DNA of 36,873 nt from a virus, in the IMG/VR virus record IMGVR_UViG_3300033996_001188, positions 1-36,873 of that record. One strand, written 5' to 3'. Positions 29,939-36,873 of this stretch are shown here, piece after piece (position 1 is the first letter of the stretch; the number at the start of each line of letters is the position of its first letter). Made by a program: the position numbers and the translations under genes. Below the pieces are notes generated by a model. It worked only from the letters and a program-made list of their open reading frames with translations. It made no database searches and was not told the origin of the DNA.

Positions 29939-31746
29939 TATTCTTGAACTTTATACATTATGGAAACTAAACAAGTTGTAGCACTTGTCATTGCATACAT
30001 ATATGATAGCTCAACACGTTTACCCGAAGGTACTACGATTGAATCTGTTTGCATCAGTTCGTAAGTATAAGTGATACTACCTACCACATCATCGCCTGTA
30101 TTAACTACAAATGTAACATCACTCCCTTTCAAATTCTTAATGACTAAGTATTGAACTGGCTCATTTGTCTTTGGTGGATTAACTGGAAATTCAACTGAAA
30201 CAGCATTACCACTTGCATAGTTGCTCGTATATTTAGCAATTACTGGGGCAAAGTCAGGCACAATAAATGAGCTAGTATTAGCAATGAATGATAGGTTATT
30301 AATGCTAGTCGTATCAACCCATAAAACTTCATTATGTGTCGGTTCGGAATCGCCAATATGAACCTCGTTTAAATCAGCTTTCAAAACATCTTTATACTTA
30401 TCTGAATCTGCGCTATCTTTTAAAACTAGGCTGTCGGCATCAATAGGGATTGTTTTTGTCGCTGTTGGTTTGTCTAACTTCAAATCCAAACTATCTTTTA
30501 CAAGTTTCTCGGTAGGTATTGCAGAATCGCTTGGTGTGGCATTCCACGTTGTTACTTTTTGCAACCATGCCCAAAGCGAGCCAGTCCACGAAAGTATGCC
30601 TGTGTCTTTTGAGATGTATGTTTCTGTCTTTCTAAGCCAAGCCCCCCATGTTGCGCCAACTGTTGAAAAATATCTAATGTATTCATAACCTAAATAGTTT
30701 GTGGCTTCCTGCGCCCAATCGCCTGCTGTAGTACCTGTTGCATTAACGGCGTAAGACCTAACTATTACAGAAATATAATCAGCTCCAAATGCTGTTTGCA
30801 TTGAAGGTAAATTAGCAACCTTAGCAAATCCATTATCTGGACGGAAGGAATCTAGTTTATTCTGTGTAGTAATTACTACGCAAGTACTCCATGTATTCCA
30901 AAAATAAGCACTACCACCCCATACACTAACACGTTGATATTGCAATCCTTTTGAGTCTGTGAACTCTTGGATATAAGTATCACCACCTGCTCCGACTGTT
31001 CTAGTATAAGTATTTTTGCATACTAAAAATTCATCACTTACAGGAAGTGAGATACCGTCCAATCTGTTGTCAATTAAGAATACATGAGGTTCAGATGTGA
31101 ATGTATCAATTTGAACTTGTGTTGTAACTGTACGTCCAATAACGCTAGTCATTGGCTTCCAATTTGTAGTATCAGTGTAAGGGTCAATTGATGAGCTGTG
31201 TTGTGCTATTGGTAAATACAACTGACCTCTGTAACTATACATATAATGCGTCTCGTACGTTGGGATAGAAGAGTTCCATTCGCCAAAGTAAGCCAGTGTG
31301 CCAGCCATCATTATATCTATCTCTGGAATAGTATAAGAATCATTTATTTCAAAATCACCCCATCCATGTACAGTATCATAAAAACGTCTATAACGTTTGC
31401 CATCTATTGCACTGACACCCTCTTGGTATCTATCTGCTGAACTTGTGGCTGTTCCTGCCACACTATAACAGTGCATCTCTATTTTATTCAAGTCAGTGCC
31501 AAATATATCTTGTATATCTTGGTCTATCTGTGCAGTCATTGTTACAATGGCAAACCCACTTTCAGGTCGCCACGCATCAAGGTCGGATTGGGTAGTAATC
31601 TGCTCAACACCGCCAAACAACCCACGCAATCTATTTAGACTAGTTGACTGATAGGCATCTTCACCTACTAAGTTAGGATTACCCAACATAACTTTGTGAT
31701 TTTCCAGCAAATCGGCTGGCTCTTGCATTTCATCCCAAAATCTCAT
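29938..31746 (-). CDS. Tail fibre/receptor-binding protein with repeated knob-like modules
   Basis: The 602-residue product has three related stretches of about 80-110 residues ending in aromatic motifs (RYRRFYDTVHGWGDFE; YQRVSVWGGSAYFWNTW; YIRYFSTVGATWGAWLR), each starting with a T-T-Q-x-x-L/I-D segment, like pyocin knob modules. Residues about 430-600 form a beta-rich tip (LKLDKPTATKTIPIDAD onward). The N-terminus attaches to the tail. Its start overlaps the connector gene by 4 bp and its end overlaps the FISUMP gene by 1 bp. Confidence 0.75.
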   Translation of the reverse strand: MRFWDEMQEPADLLENHKVMLGNPNLVGEDAYQSTSLNRLRGLFGGVEQITTQSDLDAWRPESGFAIVTMTAQIDQDIQDIFGTDLNKIEMHCYSVAGTATSSADRYQEGVSAIDGKRYRRFYDTVHGWGDFEINDSYTIPEIDIMMAGTLAYFGEWNSSIPTYETHYMYSYRGQLYLPIAQHSSSIDPYTDTTNWKPMTSVIGRTVTTQVQIDTFTSEPHVFLIDNRLDGISLPVSDEFLVCKNTYTRTVGAGGDTYIQEFTDSKGLQYQRVSVWGGSAYFWNTWSTCVVITTQNKLDSFRPDNGFAKVANLPSMQTAFGADYISVIVRSYAVNATGTTAGDWAQEATNYLGYEYIRYFSTVGATWGAWLRKTETYISKDTGILSWTGSLWAWLQKVTTWNATPSDSAIPTEKLVKDSLDLKLDKPTATKTIPIDADSLVLKDSADSDKYKDVLKADLNEVHIGDSEPTHNEVLWVDTTSINNLSFIANTSSFIVPDFAPVIAKYTSNYASGNAVSVEFPVNPPKTNEPVQYLVIKNLKGSDVTFVVNTGDDVVGSITYTYELMQTDSIVVPSGKRVELSYMYAMTSATTCLVSIMYKVQE

Positions 31747-32228
31747 ATTGCTAAGAATTTACGTTTGTAGTTTGATTTGGCAGTCTCTATTTTCTTCACA
31801 AATATAAGATATTTTAGGCAATTTTCAAGGTAATCCATCCCTATACTTTCAGCATCTCGAGCCATTGCTAAAGTAGTTTTGGAATCAATAGCTTCACTAA
31901 ATTGACCTGTTTTTTGAACTACTCCGAAGGCTGTCACGTTCACACTTTGATTTCTGATAAACCTCGAATAAGCCAAATAACAATAGGCTTTTTTCAACCC
32001 TGCAAAAACACGTGTGTCATTATCGTAATATCCACCGCTCCAAAGTAGCGATAATTCAGCATCGCCACTACCATCATAGTCGCTTATCTCTTTGAACACT
32101 TTTGCACCCAATCTCGGAGCTACATATATTTGCTCAACTTCATCCACATAAGGCATTACTCGCTTAGTGTCCTCAATGTTGTTTGCAAGTGCCCTACATT
32201 CTCTTATATCGTCTGCTGTTATTTTCAT
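31743..32228 (-). CDS. Head-tail connector-like protein (DUF6712-like)
   Basis: The 161-residue helical protein begins MKITADDIRECRALANNIE and has YLAYSRFIRNQSVNVTAFGVV in the middle, a pattern I associate with DUF6712-type adaptor proteins of Bacteroidota phages located after the portal. It likely sits between portal and tail. It overlaps portal and fibre genes by 4 bp each. Its last codons hold a candidate internal promoter (31799-31828). Confidence 0.7.
   Translation of the reverse strand: MKITADDIRECRALANNIEDTKRVMPYVDEVEQIYVAPRLGAKVFKEISDYDGSGDAELSLLWSGGYYDNDTRVFAGLKKAYCYLAYSRFIRNQSVNVTAFGVVQKTGQFSEAIDSKTTLAMARDAESIGMDYLENCLKYLIFVKKIETAKSNYKRKFLAI
31799..31828 (-). promoter_or_regulatory. 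Candidate internal promoter for the fibre genes
   Basis: On the minus strand TTG (31826-31828), 19 bp, TATATTTG (31799-31806). It lies inside the connector coding sequence, about 45 bp before the large fibre start codon, so it could raise fibre and lysis gene expression. Such a match can also arise by chance in AT-rich coding DNA. Confidence 0.4.
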
Positions 32229-33529
32229 AGTCCTATTGATTTAAGTTGGTCATCTTTGAATCCGTAAATAGTTGATAAAATACCACGTTTAATGGTTGTG
32301 TCAATAGTTGCATCTTTGATTAAGTCCACAACATCTTTTGTGTTTGCGCCTAACTCCTCAGCTTTGGTAATCTCAATGTCATATTTTAGTGGCTCGATTA
32401 TCGCACTATTTTGTACTTGAATGTAGAAATTTGAAAGCAATTTATCAAACACTCTAGTTAAAACATCTCTATCAACTTGCACTACTGAATTGTAGAAATC
32501 ATAAGCATTTTTCATTGCATTTGCACCGAAATTACTTCCCACATCTTCACTCCTTAGAATTGGCGGTTGTGAGAATCGGCGACCGATTGACCCGACAATG
32601 TCTTTTTTCGTAACATCGAAATACTTGTCAAAGTTTTGAGTGGTAAAAGGTATAAATTTAGGCTCTTCAGCATCCCCCTCAATTGCCACATACATAATCT
32701 TACAAGCATTTTCATCGCCTTGAAACTCTAGTAAATTCTTTTCAATGTCGCTTTTCTCGTTTTCATTATGATGCAACCAATAGTCGTCATCATCTTCATT
32801 ACCAGTTCTAGGATTATCAGTAGCATTCACTTTATCAACCAACATACCAGCGGGCATGAAGTTGTTTCGTGCATTTCGGTTTGAAACATTGCTTATCCCC
32901 TCCTCTGTGTTCATGTCAGTAATAACAGAATCAAATATCGGAGTTGGATATGTCAACCCACCTAATCTGGAATAATAGAAAATCATCCCTTTATAATTTT
33001 GCCAACCCCCGGCATTTGCTACTTGCATATTGATTTTATCAATATCAGTAGTAAATATATCGACAAAAACTATATCGCTAGCTTGCCATCTCTTTACGCC
33101 TGTAAATTCATGAGCCCAATCGGGGTGCAATGCTATCTTATCAAATTTACCTGTTGTTACATCTGCTTGTTCAAAACGTGCGTGCTCAAACGGCACATGA
33201 GTTATGGAGGTGTATTTGTAGTTGGCGTTCAAATTCAAATGAAGTGCAAAGCCACCATACATAGCATAGTCAGCATCTACTTTCGCAAGGACATCGTTTC
33301 CGTTGTCTTTTGAGTTAAACAACATTTCGGCAATGGTAGCATCTTGAAAACCTTTGCCGTTTATAAATTTTCTGAAAGTATCAACACAACTGCTCCCCGT
33401 ACCACTTGCATTCACAATAGCACGAACGGACTGCGGATATGCGTTACCCTCACCGTATTGCTGTATCTTTAGGCTTATATCGTTCCGTTGGTGGAAACGT
33501 TTTTCTTTTTTCAGTACACTTACTTTCAT
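32225..33529 (-). CDS. Portal protein
   Basis: The 434-residue product has the portal-like order: N-terminal helical wing (GNAYPQSVRAIVNASGTGSSCVDTF), a central beta part (WQASDIVFVDIF), and a stem/crown region with KKDIVGSIGRRFSQPPIL followed by a long helix (NFGANAMKNAYDFYNSVVQVDR). The portal forms the dodecameric DNA gate. Its position downstream of the capsid gene, rather than next to the terminase, is unusual. Confidence 0.85.
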   Translation of the reverse strand: MKVSVLKKEKRFHQRNDISLKIQQYGEGNAYPQSVRAIVNASGTGSSCVDTFRKFINGKGFQDATIAEMLFNSKDNGNDVLAKVDADYAMYGGFALHLNLNANYKYTSITHVPFEHARFEQADVTTGKFDKIALHPDWAHEFTGVKRWQASDIVFVDIFTTDIDKINMQVANAGGWQNYKGMIFYYSRLGGLTYPTPIFDSVITDMNTEEGISNVSNRNARNNFMPAGMLVDKVNATDNPRTGNEDDDDYWLHHNENEKSDIEKNLLEFQGDENACKIMYVAIEGDAEEPKFIPFTTQNFDKYFDVTKKDIVGSIGRRFSQPPILRSEDVGSNFGANAMKNAYDFYNSVVQVDRDVLTRVFDKLLSNFYIQVQNSAIIEPLKYDIEITKAEELGANTKDVVDLIKDATIDTTIKRGILSTIYGFKDDQLKSIGL

Positions 33530-33551
33530 TTGGATGTGTTTTAATTTGTAT

Positions 33552-33577
33552 CTCTACCCCCAACCAAGGGGATAGAG
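33552..33577 (-). promoter_or_regulatory. Strong hairpin between structural genes
   Basis: On the minus strand CTCTA(T)CCCC pairs with GGGG(G)TAGAG around TTGGTT, giving a 10-bp stem including one G-U pair. It lies immediately after the stop of the gene at 33579 and before the portal start. The following bases are A-rich, not a U-run, so it is not a normal terminator and may act in mRNA stability or partial termination. Confidence 0.6.
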
Positions 33578-33578
33578 C

Positions 33579-34055
33579 CTATTTTCTTTTTTTACGTGTG
33601 AATTTCGGAGCTTCAAAGGCTATTGGTTCGGCTTCAATCTCGATTGATTCATCAATATCAATTGATTCTACTGCTTTTTCGGTCGGCATTTTCTCGAAAA
33701 ATTTAGCACATTTAGGGTTTGATTCAAGGTGATATTTCGCCAAATCGTCTGTTATATTGGCGTTTGACATCATCTTGGAACTATCCCCGTTTACATCACG
33801 AAGGATAACGCCTGCTCTTAACCTATAATTTGTTTCCATTGGAATTTCTTTTAAATTAATTAACTCAAAGTAGGCGTCAAAAACACAATTACTGCAACCT
33901 CCAACACCTACTGTCTTATTAAGAAAGTATTTTGACAAAGATACAATTTCATTTTTAAATTGTACGTTTTCTTGTATAAAAGAAAACAACTCAGCACCTT
34001 TGCCGAATTGTTTTCTAGTGCTTTTCAAATTTTCCAATCTTTCGATTAGTGTCAT
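33579..34055 (-). CDS. Conserved structural-operon protein (158 aa)
   Basis: Between the probable tail tube and portal genes. The middle carries VGGCSNCVFDAYFELI and NYRLRAGVILRD, which I recall as recurrent in Bacteroidota phage head modules, followed by a Lys/Glu-rich tail. The CxxC may bind metal. The function is unknown. Confidence 0.65.
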   Translation of the reverse strand: MTLIERLENLKSTRKQFGKGAELFSFIQENVQFKNEIVSLSKYFLNKTVGVGGCSNCVFDAYFELINLKEIPMETNYRLRAGVILRDVNGDSSKMMSNANITDDLAKYHLESNPKCAKFFEKMPTEKAVESIDIDESIEIEAEPIAFEAPKFTRKKRK

Positions 34056-34057
34056 GA

Positions 34058-34627
34058 CTATGCGATTAATGACGCTATGATAGCATCGGTTGTAGCTTCA
34101 TCAGTGTCAAACAATGAAAGTGGAAGTGTGCCCTCTTTTGATTTGTCGTTTGAAGTCAATTTCAAAGAGTAAACAACTCTATCAGCCATATCAGTAGTTC
34201 CTACTGCTTCGCTTAGTTCAAGTCCTGCACCCCATCCATATACTTCATACTTAACCTCACCATCTGTACCGATAGCACGGTTTTCCACGATAGCTACTAC
34301 TCTAGCACCTGCCAATTGATTTACAAAAGCTTTAGCATCTTCGCTTTTTGTGAACACTTTCAAAGATACAGCATGAGCAAACGTTGAAAAGTATGTTTCT
34401 TTTCCAAGTGTTGCTTCACCCATTGCGCTGTCTGCCAATGATTCAAATGCATAGCCTTTTTTAGTGGCTTTAAGAACAAGGTCTGAAATCACGTTGTTGG
34501 TAACAACTGACAAAGACCTATCAATATCATTGTATGTGATAAGGATAACTTTTTTTCCTGTACCTGGTACTTCGGGCGTGCCACATACAGCACCTACAAG
34601 CCCTTTGGTTATTGAATTACAATCCAT
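34058..34627 (-). CDS. Probable major tail tube protein
   Basis: The 189-residue beta-rich protein, with no Cys beyond the N-terminus, has YEVYGWGAGLELSEAVG and SLKLTSNDKSKEGTLPLSLFD, compatible with a tail-tube fold. It follows the capsid gene after a strong hairpin and a 46-bp gap. A decoration or neck protein is an alternative. Confidence 0.5.
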   Translation of the reverse strand: MDCNSITKGLVGAVCGTPEVPGTGKKVILITYNDIDRSLSVVTNNVISDLVLKATKKGYAFESLADSAMGEATLGKETYFSTFAHAVSLKVFTKSEDAKAFVNQLAGARVVAIVENRAIGTDGEVKYEVYGWGAGLELSEAVGTTDMADRVVYSLKLTSNDKSKEGTLPLSLFDTDEATTDAIIASLIA

Positions 34628-34644
34628 TTTTTATTTTGTATTAA

Positions 34645-34667
34645 GCCCCCACCGATTAGATGGGGGC
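34645..34667 (-). terminator. Strong hairpin after the major capsid gene
   Basis: GCCCCCA (34645-34651) pairs with TGGGGGC (34661-34667) around a 9-nt loop. On the minus strand it lies 7 bp after the capsid stop and is followed by TTAATAC, a weak U-tract, so it may act as a partial terminator or a 3' mRNA stabiliser that raises capsid yield relative to downstream genes. Confidence 0.6.
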
Positions 34668-34673
34668 GGTTAA

Positions 34674-35729
34674 TTATTTTGCGATCATGAATAAGTCAGG
34701 ATTCATCAACTTGACGTCAGCTTGTCCACCTGCTTCAGTTTTCACTTTTCGGCTGTCATTTGAATACCATGTATTCAATGTTTCAAACTGATTTACATCG
34801 TCAAGACCAAGACCAAGAACTGACTTGTTGGTGTACACGGCACGATTTGGAGCGTGGTATTTTGCGCCAGTATCTTCAAATTCAGCTATCATCTCATCCC
34901 AAATAGGAAGTGCAATTAACGGAATACCGTTGAAAGTTACTGTTTGCATACCATCAACCAAGTTAGTGTAAGTAGCTTGGATCTTATCACTTTGCAATGC
35001 CATGATGTAACCATCATAGAATGATTGAGTACAAAGGATAAAATTTCCTGCAAGTCCTTTCAATTTATTTGGCGCCCCAAATACAAGTTTTTGCAAGTAT
35101 CCGATAACGTTTGCTGGCGTAATCTTTTGAGCCACATAACTAACACCTGCATTTTCAGTGATAGCAACCAATTGGGCTGGGTTGGCAGTTACTTGAGTGT
35201 CGATTTGTTTAAACAAACCATCAACCAAGTTGAAATAGTCCAAGTCCAAACCATCTGTGATTACACCTCCACCAGTTACGTTGTCGGCATCAGTGTCATT
35301 GAACCAAGCGAAACGGATTAAGAATTTCTTAAGAGCCATTGTCAACTGGTCAACTACCACGTTCATGTAGTCAGTAGATGTGAAATCTTTTGCGTTCACA
35401 CCAGTGTTCAATGAATAGGTAGCCATTGTAGAGCGCAAGTCTTTCCAACATTGCTCAATGAATACTTCCCATTCAACTGGCGACCATTTGATAGTACGAC
35501 TACCAATTTGAAACGATTGTGCGCTTGGAGTACATCCAGTAGATGCAAGTCCTACAAGTCCACCCTCTGACAGAAAACCTACGAACTTTTCTGTAACAAT
35601 GTTCGGGTAGATAGTATGAATGAGTGAAATTTCAGGTGCTGAAATCACTGCATCATACGTTAATTCATTTATCGCACGAACCTGCTCGGCGGTAAAAGTA
35701 AATTTTGAAAAATCAATTGCAGTAGCCAT
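34674..35729 (-). CDS. Major capsid protein
   Basis: The 351-residue protein shows the N-terminal helix (TAEQVRAINELTYDAVI), an EKFVGFLSEGGLVG stretch, a spine helix region (TSTDYMNVVVDQLTMALKKFLIRF) and a C-terminal P/A-domain-like part with FNGIPLIALPIWDEMI, an HK97-type layout. It directly follows the protease/scaffold gene by 3 bp, the standard order. Strong expression is expected from the promoter ahead of the protease. Confidence 0.88.
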   Translation of the reverse strand: MATAIDFSKFTFTAEQVRAINELTYDAVISAPEISLIHTIYPNIVTEKFVGFLSEGGLVGLASTGCTPSAQSFQIGSRTIKWSPVEWEVFIEQCWKDLRSTMATYSLNTGVNAKDFTSTDYMNVVVDQLTMALKKFLIRFAWFNDTDADNVTGGGVITDGLDLDYFNLVDGLFKQIDTQVTANPAQLVAITENAGVSYVAQKITPANVIGYLQKLVFGAPNKLKGLAGNFILCTQSFYDGYIMALQSDKIQATYTNLVDGMQTVTFNGIPLIALPIWDEMIAEFEDTGAKYHAPNRAVYTNKSVLGLGLDDVNQFETLNTWYSNDSRKVKTEAGGQADVKLMNPDLFMIAK

Positions 35730-35732
35730 TTT

Positions 35733-36233
35733 TTATTTGCGTTTTAGGTTTTTACGTTCTTTTGCTTCATTCTTTAAATCTGCAACAGTTTTTACAACAT
35801 TGCTAGATGAATTTACCGTCGATAGACGTGTTGTCGGTTCAAATGTACTCTTAACTTGAGTTTTCAACTCATTAACTAAGTTTACAGCTTCAACTAGATT
35901 AGTTTTAGCTTCACCAAGTTCATTAGTCAAATCCTCAATCATAGTAGTGTCAGGTGCTGGCATGTATTCAGCACTCAAAGCTATCAATACGATAACTGTT
36001 GCACCTTCAACTTCAACAACTGTTACTACTTTACCATCAGCAGTGGTAAACTCACCCGCTGGGCTGGCTGGCATTCCTACGGCGATATTTTCGCTTTCGG
36101 AAGTGAAAATAACAGTACCATCCTCAGTAAGGTGGTCGTAATTTTCTGTTGCTACTTCCTCAACGGATGGGGCTTCATTCTTTGCGAGAAAGTTTTCCAA
36201 ACGTGCAAGAAGTGATTTTTTTGTTTCACTCAT
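35733..36233 (-). CDS. Nested scaffold protein (internal start of the protease gene)
   Basis: An in-frame ATG at 36231-36233, preceded by an AAAGAAAACAAA stretch, opens a 166-residue frame (MSETKKSLLARLENFLAKNE) shared with the end of the protease. It is helical and acidic-basic, like a scaffold. This resembles lambda C/Nu3, where an internal start gives a separate scaffold. The internal start is inferred, not proven. Confidence 0.5.
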   Translation of the reverse strand: MSETKKSLLARLENFLAKNEAPSVEEVATENYDHLTEDGTVIFTSESENIAVGMPASPAGEFTTADGKVVTVVEVEGATVIVLIALSAEYMPAPDTTMIEDLTNELGEAKTNLVEAVNLVNELKTQVKSTFEPTTRLSTVNSSSNVVKTVADLKNEAKERKNLKRK

Positions 36234-36800
36234 TTTGTTTTCTTTTTGGTTTGTGTTATAAATGTTTGTTTTTGAAATAAATCCGTATTGTATCATCTCG
36301 GATGCGGTGCGTTCTTTTTCCTCTTTCATTAAAGTTTCCAAAGTCGCTAAATCTGTTCCTGTTCTATCAGCATAGATATTAAGCAATGCTGTTTCCTCTG
36401 TTTGAATTTCGTTTGATATTAAAAGTAATTCATCAGTAGTAAAACCACCCTCAATCACTCCACGAACTTGATGTATAAGCATTCTACTATTAATATCGGC
36501 TGTTCTATTTTCTTTTGGAGCTGAAAGTAAAAGGATAATCGCTGAACTGTGACACTCCCCGTCTATGTTTGCATAGATAGTCTTACCACTTTGTCGCAAA
36601 TAATCGTACATATTGATAGACTCACGCACACCGCCACCACTAGAGCGGATATTGAGTTTCAACTCATTTTCAGTTGTATTATCGACTAACATACGTAAGT
36701 CATCATACGAAAACACTTCGCATTCAAAGCCCATCATTTCAAAGAACTTATCATCCTCTGTTTTAGCACCTATTTTCTTATGTATATTAATCTCTAACAT
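35733..36800 (-). CDS. ClpP-like prohead protease fused to scaffold
   Basis: The 355-residue protein has a ClpP/S14-like fold at residues 1-185. The segment 'SSGGGVRESINMYDYL' precedes S85 in GECHSSA and H110 in SRMLIHQ, 25 residues apart as in ClpP, giving two of the three catalytic residues. The rest is a scaffold-like region with coiled-coil ends. It cleaves prohead proteins in capsid maturation. Residue E21 is replaced by K in the left terminal repeat copy. Confidence 0.85.
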   Translation of the reverse strand: MLEINIHKKIGAKTEDDKFFEMMGFECEVFSYDDLRMLVDNTTENELKLNIRSSGGGVRESINMYDYLRQSGKTIYANIDGECHSSAIILLLSAPKENRTADINSRMLIHQVRGVIEGGFTTDELLLISNEIQTEETALLNIYADRTGTDLATLETLMKEEKERTASEMIQYGFISKTNIYNTNQKENKMSETKKSLLARLENFLAKNEAPSVEEVATENYDHLTEDGTVIFTSESENIAVGMPASPAGEFTTADGKVVTVVEVEGATVIVLIALSAEYMPAPDTTMIEDLTNELGEAKTNLVEAVNLVNELKTQVKSTFEPTTRLSTVNSSSNVVKTVADLKNEAKERKNLKRK

Positions 36801-36873
36801 AGTTCTATCTATAATGCGACAAATATAATTGATTATTTCTATAAATGCAAATAATTATACTAAAAATTTGCAC
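36718..36873. repeat. Terminal direct repeat, right copy (circle overlap)
   Basis: This is the partner of 1-156. It starts within the protease gene (its first 27 codons, complete here) and ends in the promoter and the last bases of the tape measure gene. C at 36740 and C at 36747 differ from the T bases in the left copy. The promoter copy is at 36820-36851. Confidence 0.9.

Noticed and set aside
29219-31746. Diversity-generating retroelement acting on the fibre genes
   Set aside because: No reverse transcriptase gene, template repeat or adenine-biased variable repeat pair was found in the window.
1-36873. Integrase, repressor, tRNA genes or CRISPR arrays
   Set aside because: No such motif, cloverleaf or spaced repeat array was seen on either strand.

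Overview
This window is a complete, circularly closing genome of a tailed (siphovirus-like) phage of a Bacteroidota host. The first and last 156 bases are the same stretch with two base differences, so the unique circle is about 36,717 bp. The host phylum is inferred from several TTTG-N19/20-TAnnTTTG promoters, from FISUMP-like and BspA-like adhesion proteins in the tail, and from a VirE/BT4734-type primase. I see no integrase, C1-type repressor, tRNA, CRISPR array or reverse transcriptase, so there is no sign of lysogeny.

Layout. Two divergent promoters (minus 18012-18043, plus 18123-18153) split the genome. Rightward, 18196-25634 carries about 20 small early genes. These include zinc-ribbon proteins, two DNA adenine methyltransferases sharing near-identical ends, a DnaA domain IV-like protein, and MazG-like and YopX-like proteins. 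The block ends at a strong terminator (25643-25674). Leftward, 17986-15023 encodes recombination and replication functions: a Rad52/Sak-like annealing protein, a PD-(D/E)XK exonuclease, a NUMOD4/HNH/AP2 homing endonuclease, an SSB-like protein and a second DnaA domain IV-like protein, then a terminator. A non-coding stretch of about 300 bp full of phased iterons (14701-14997) is the likely replication origin. Next come the primase-helicase, SF2 helicase and VRR-NUC nuclease, a broken PLD-like gene, the terminase, the tail proteins and the tape measure. Across the circle junction a new promoter drives protease/scaffold, capsid, probable tail tube, portal, connector, three adhesion/fibre proteins, holin-like proteins and an M15 endolysin. 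The two transcription directions converge at the terminator.

Most notable is a set of three small RNA elements of about 90 nt (14572-14661 minus, 16258-16353 minus, 22708-22796 plus). Each follows a Bacteroidota-type promoter. Each has a 5' hairpin whose loop is perfectly complementary (8, 8 and 6 nt) to the apical loop of a 3' hairpin that ends in a U-run, just before a start codon. The three loop pairs differ completely in sequence but keep the complementarity, which is natural covariation for a kissing-loop RNA. I do not recognise it as a known family.

Other points are two genes each split by one in-frame TAA (9796-9798 and 21997-21999), a circularly permuted FISUMP domain, a target-domain swap between the two methyltransferases, a DUF4406 remnant, a perfect TGTGA-N6-TCACA palindrome and a scaffold start nested in the ClpP-like protease gene.
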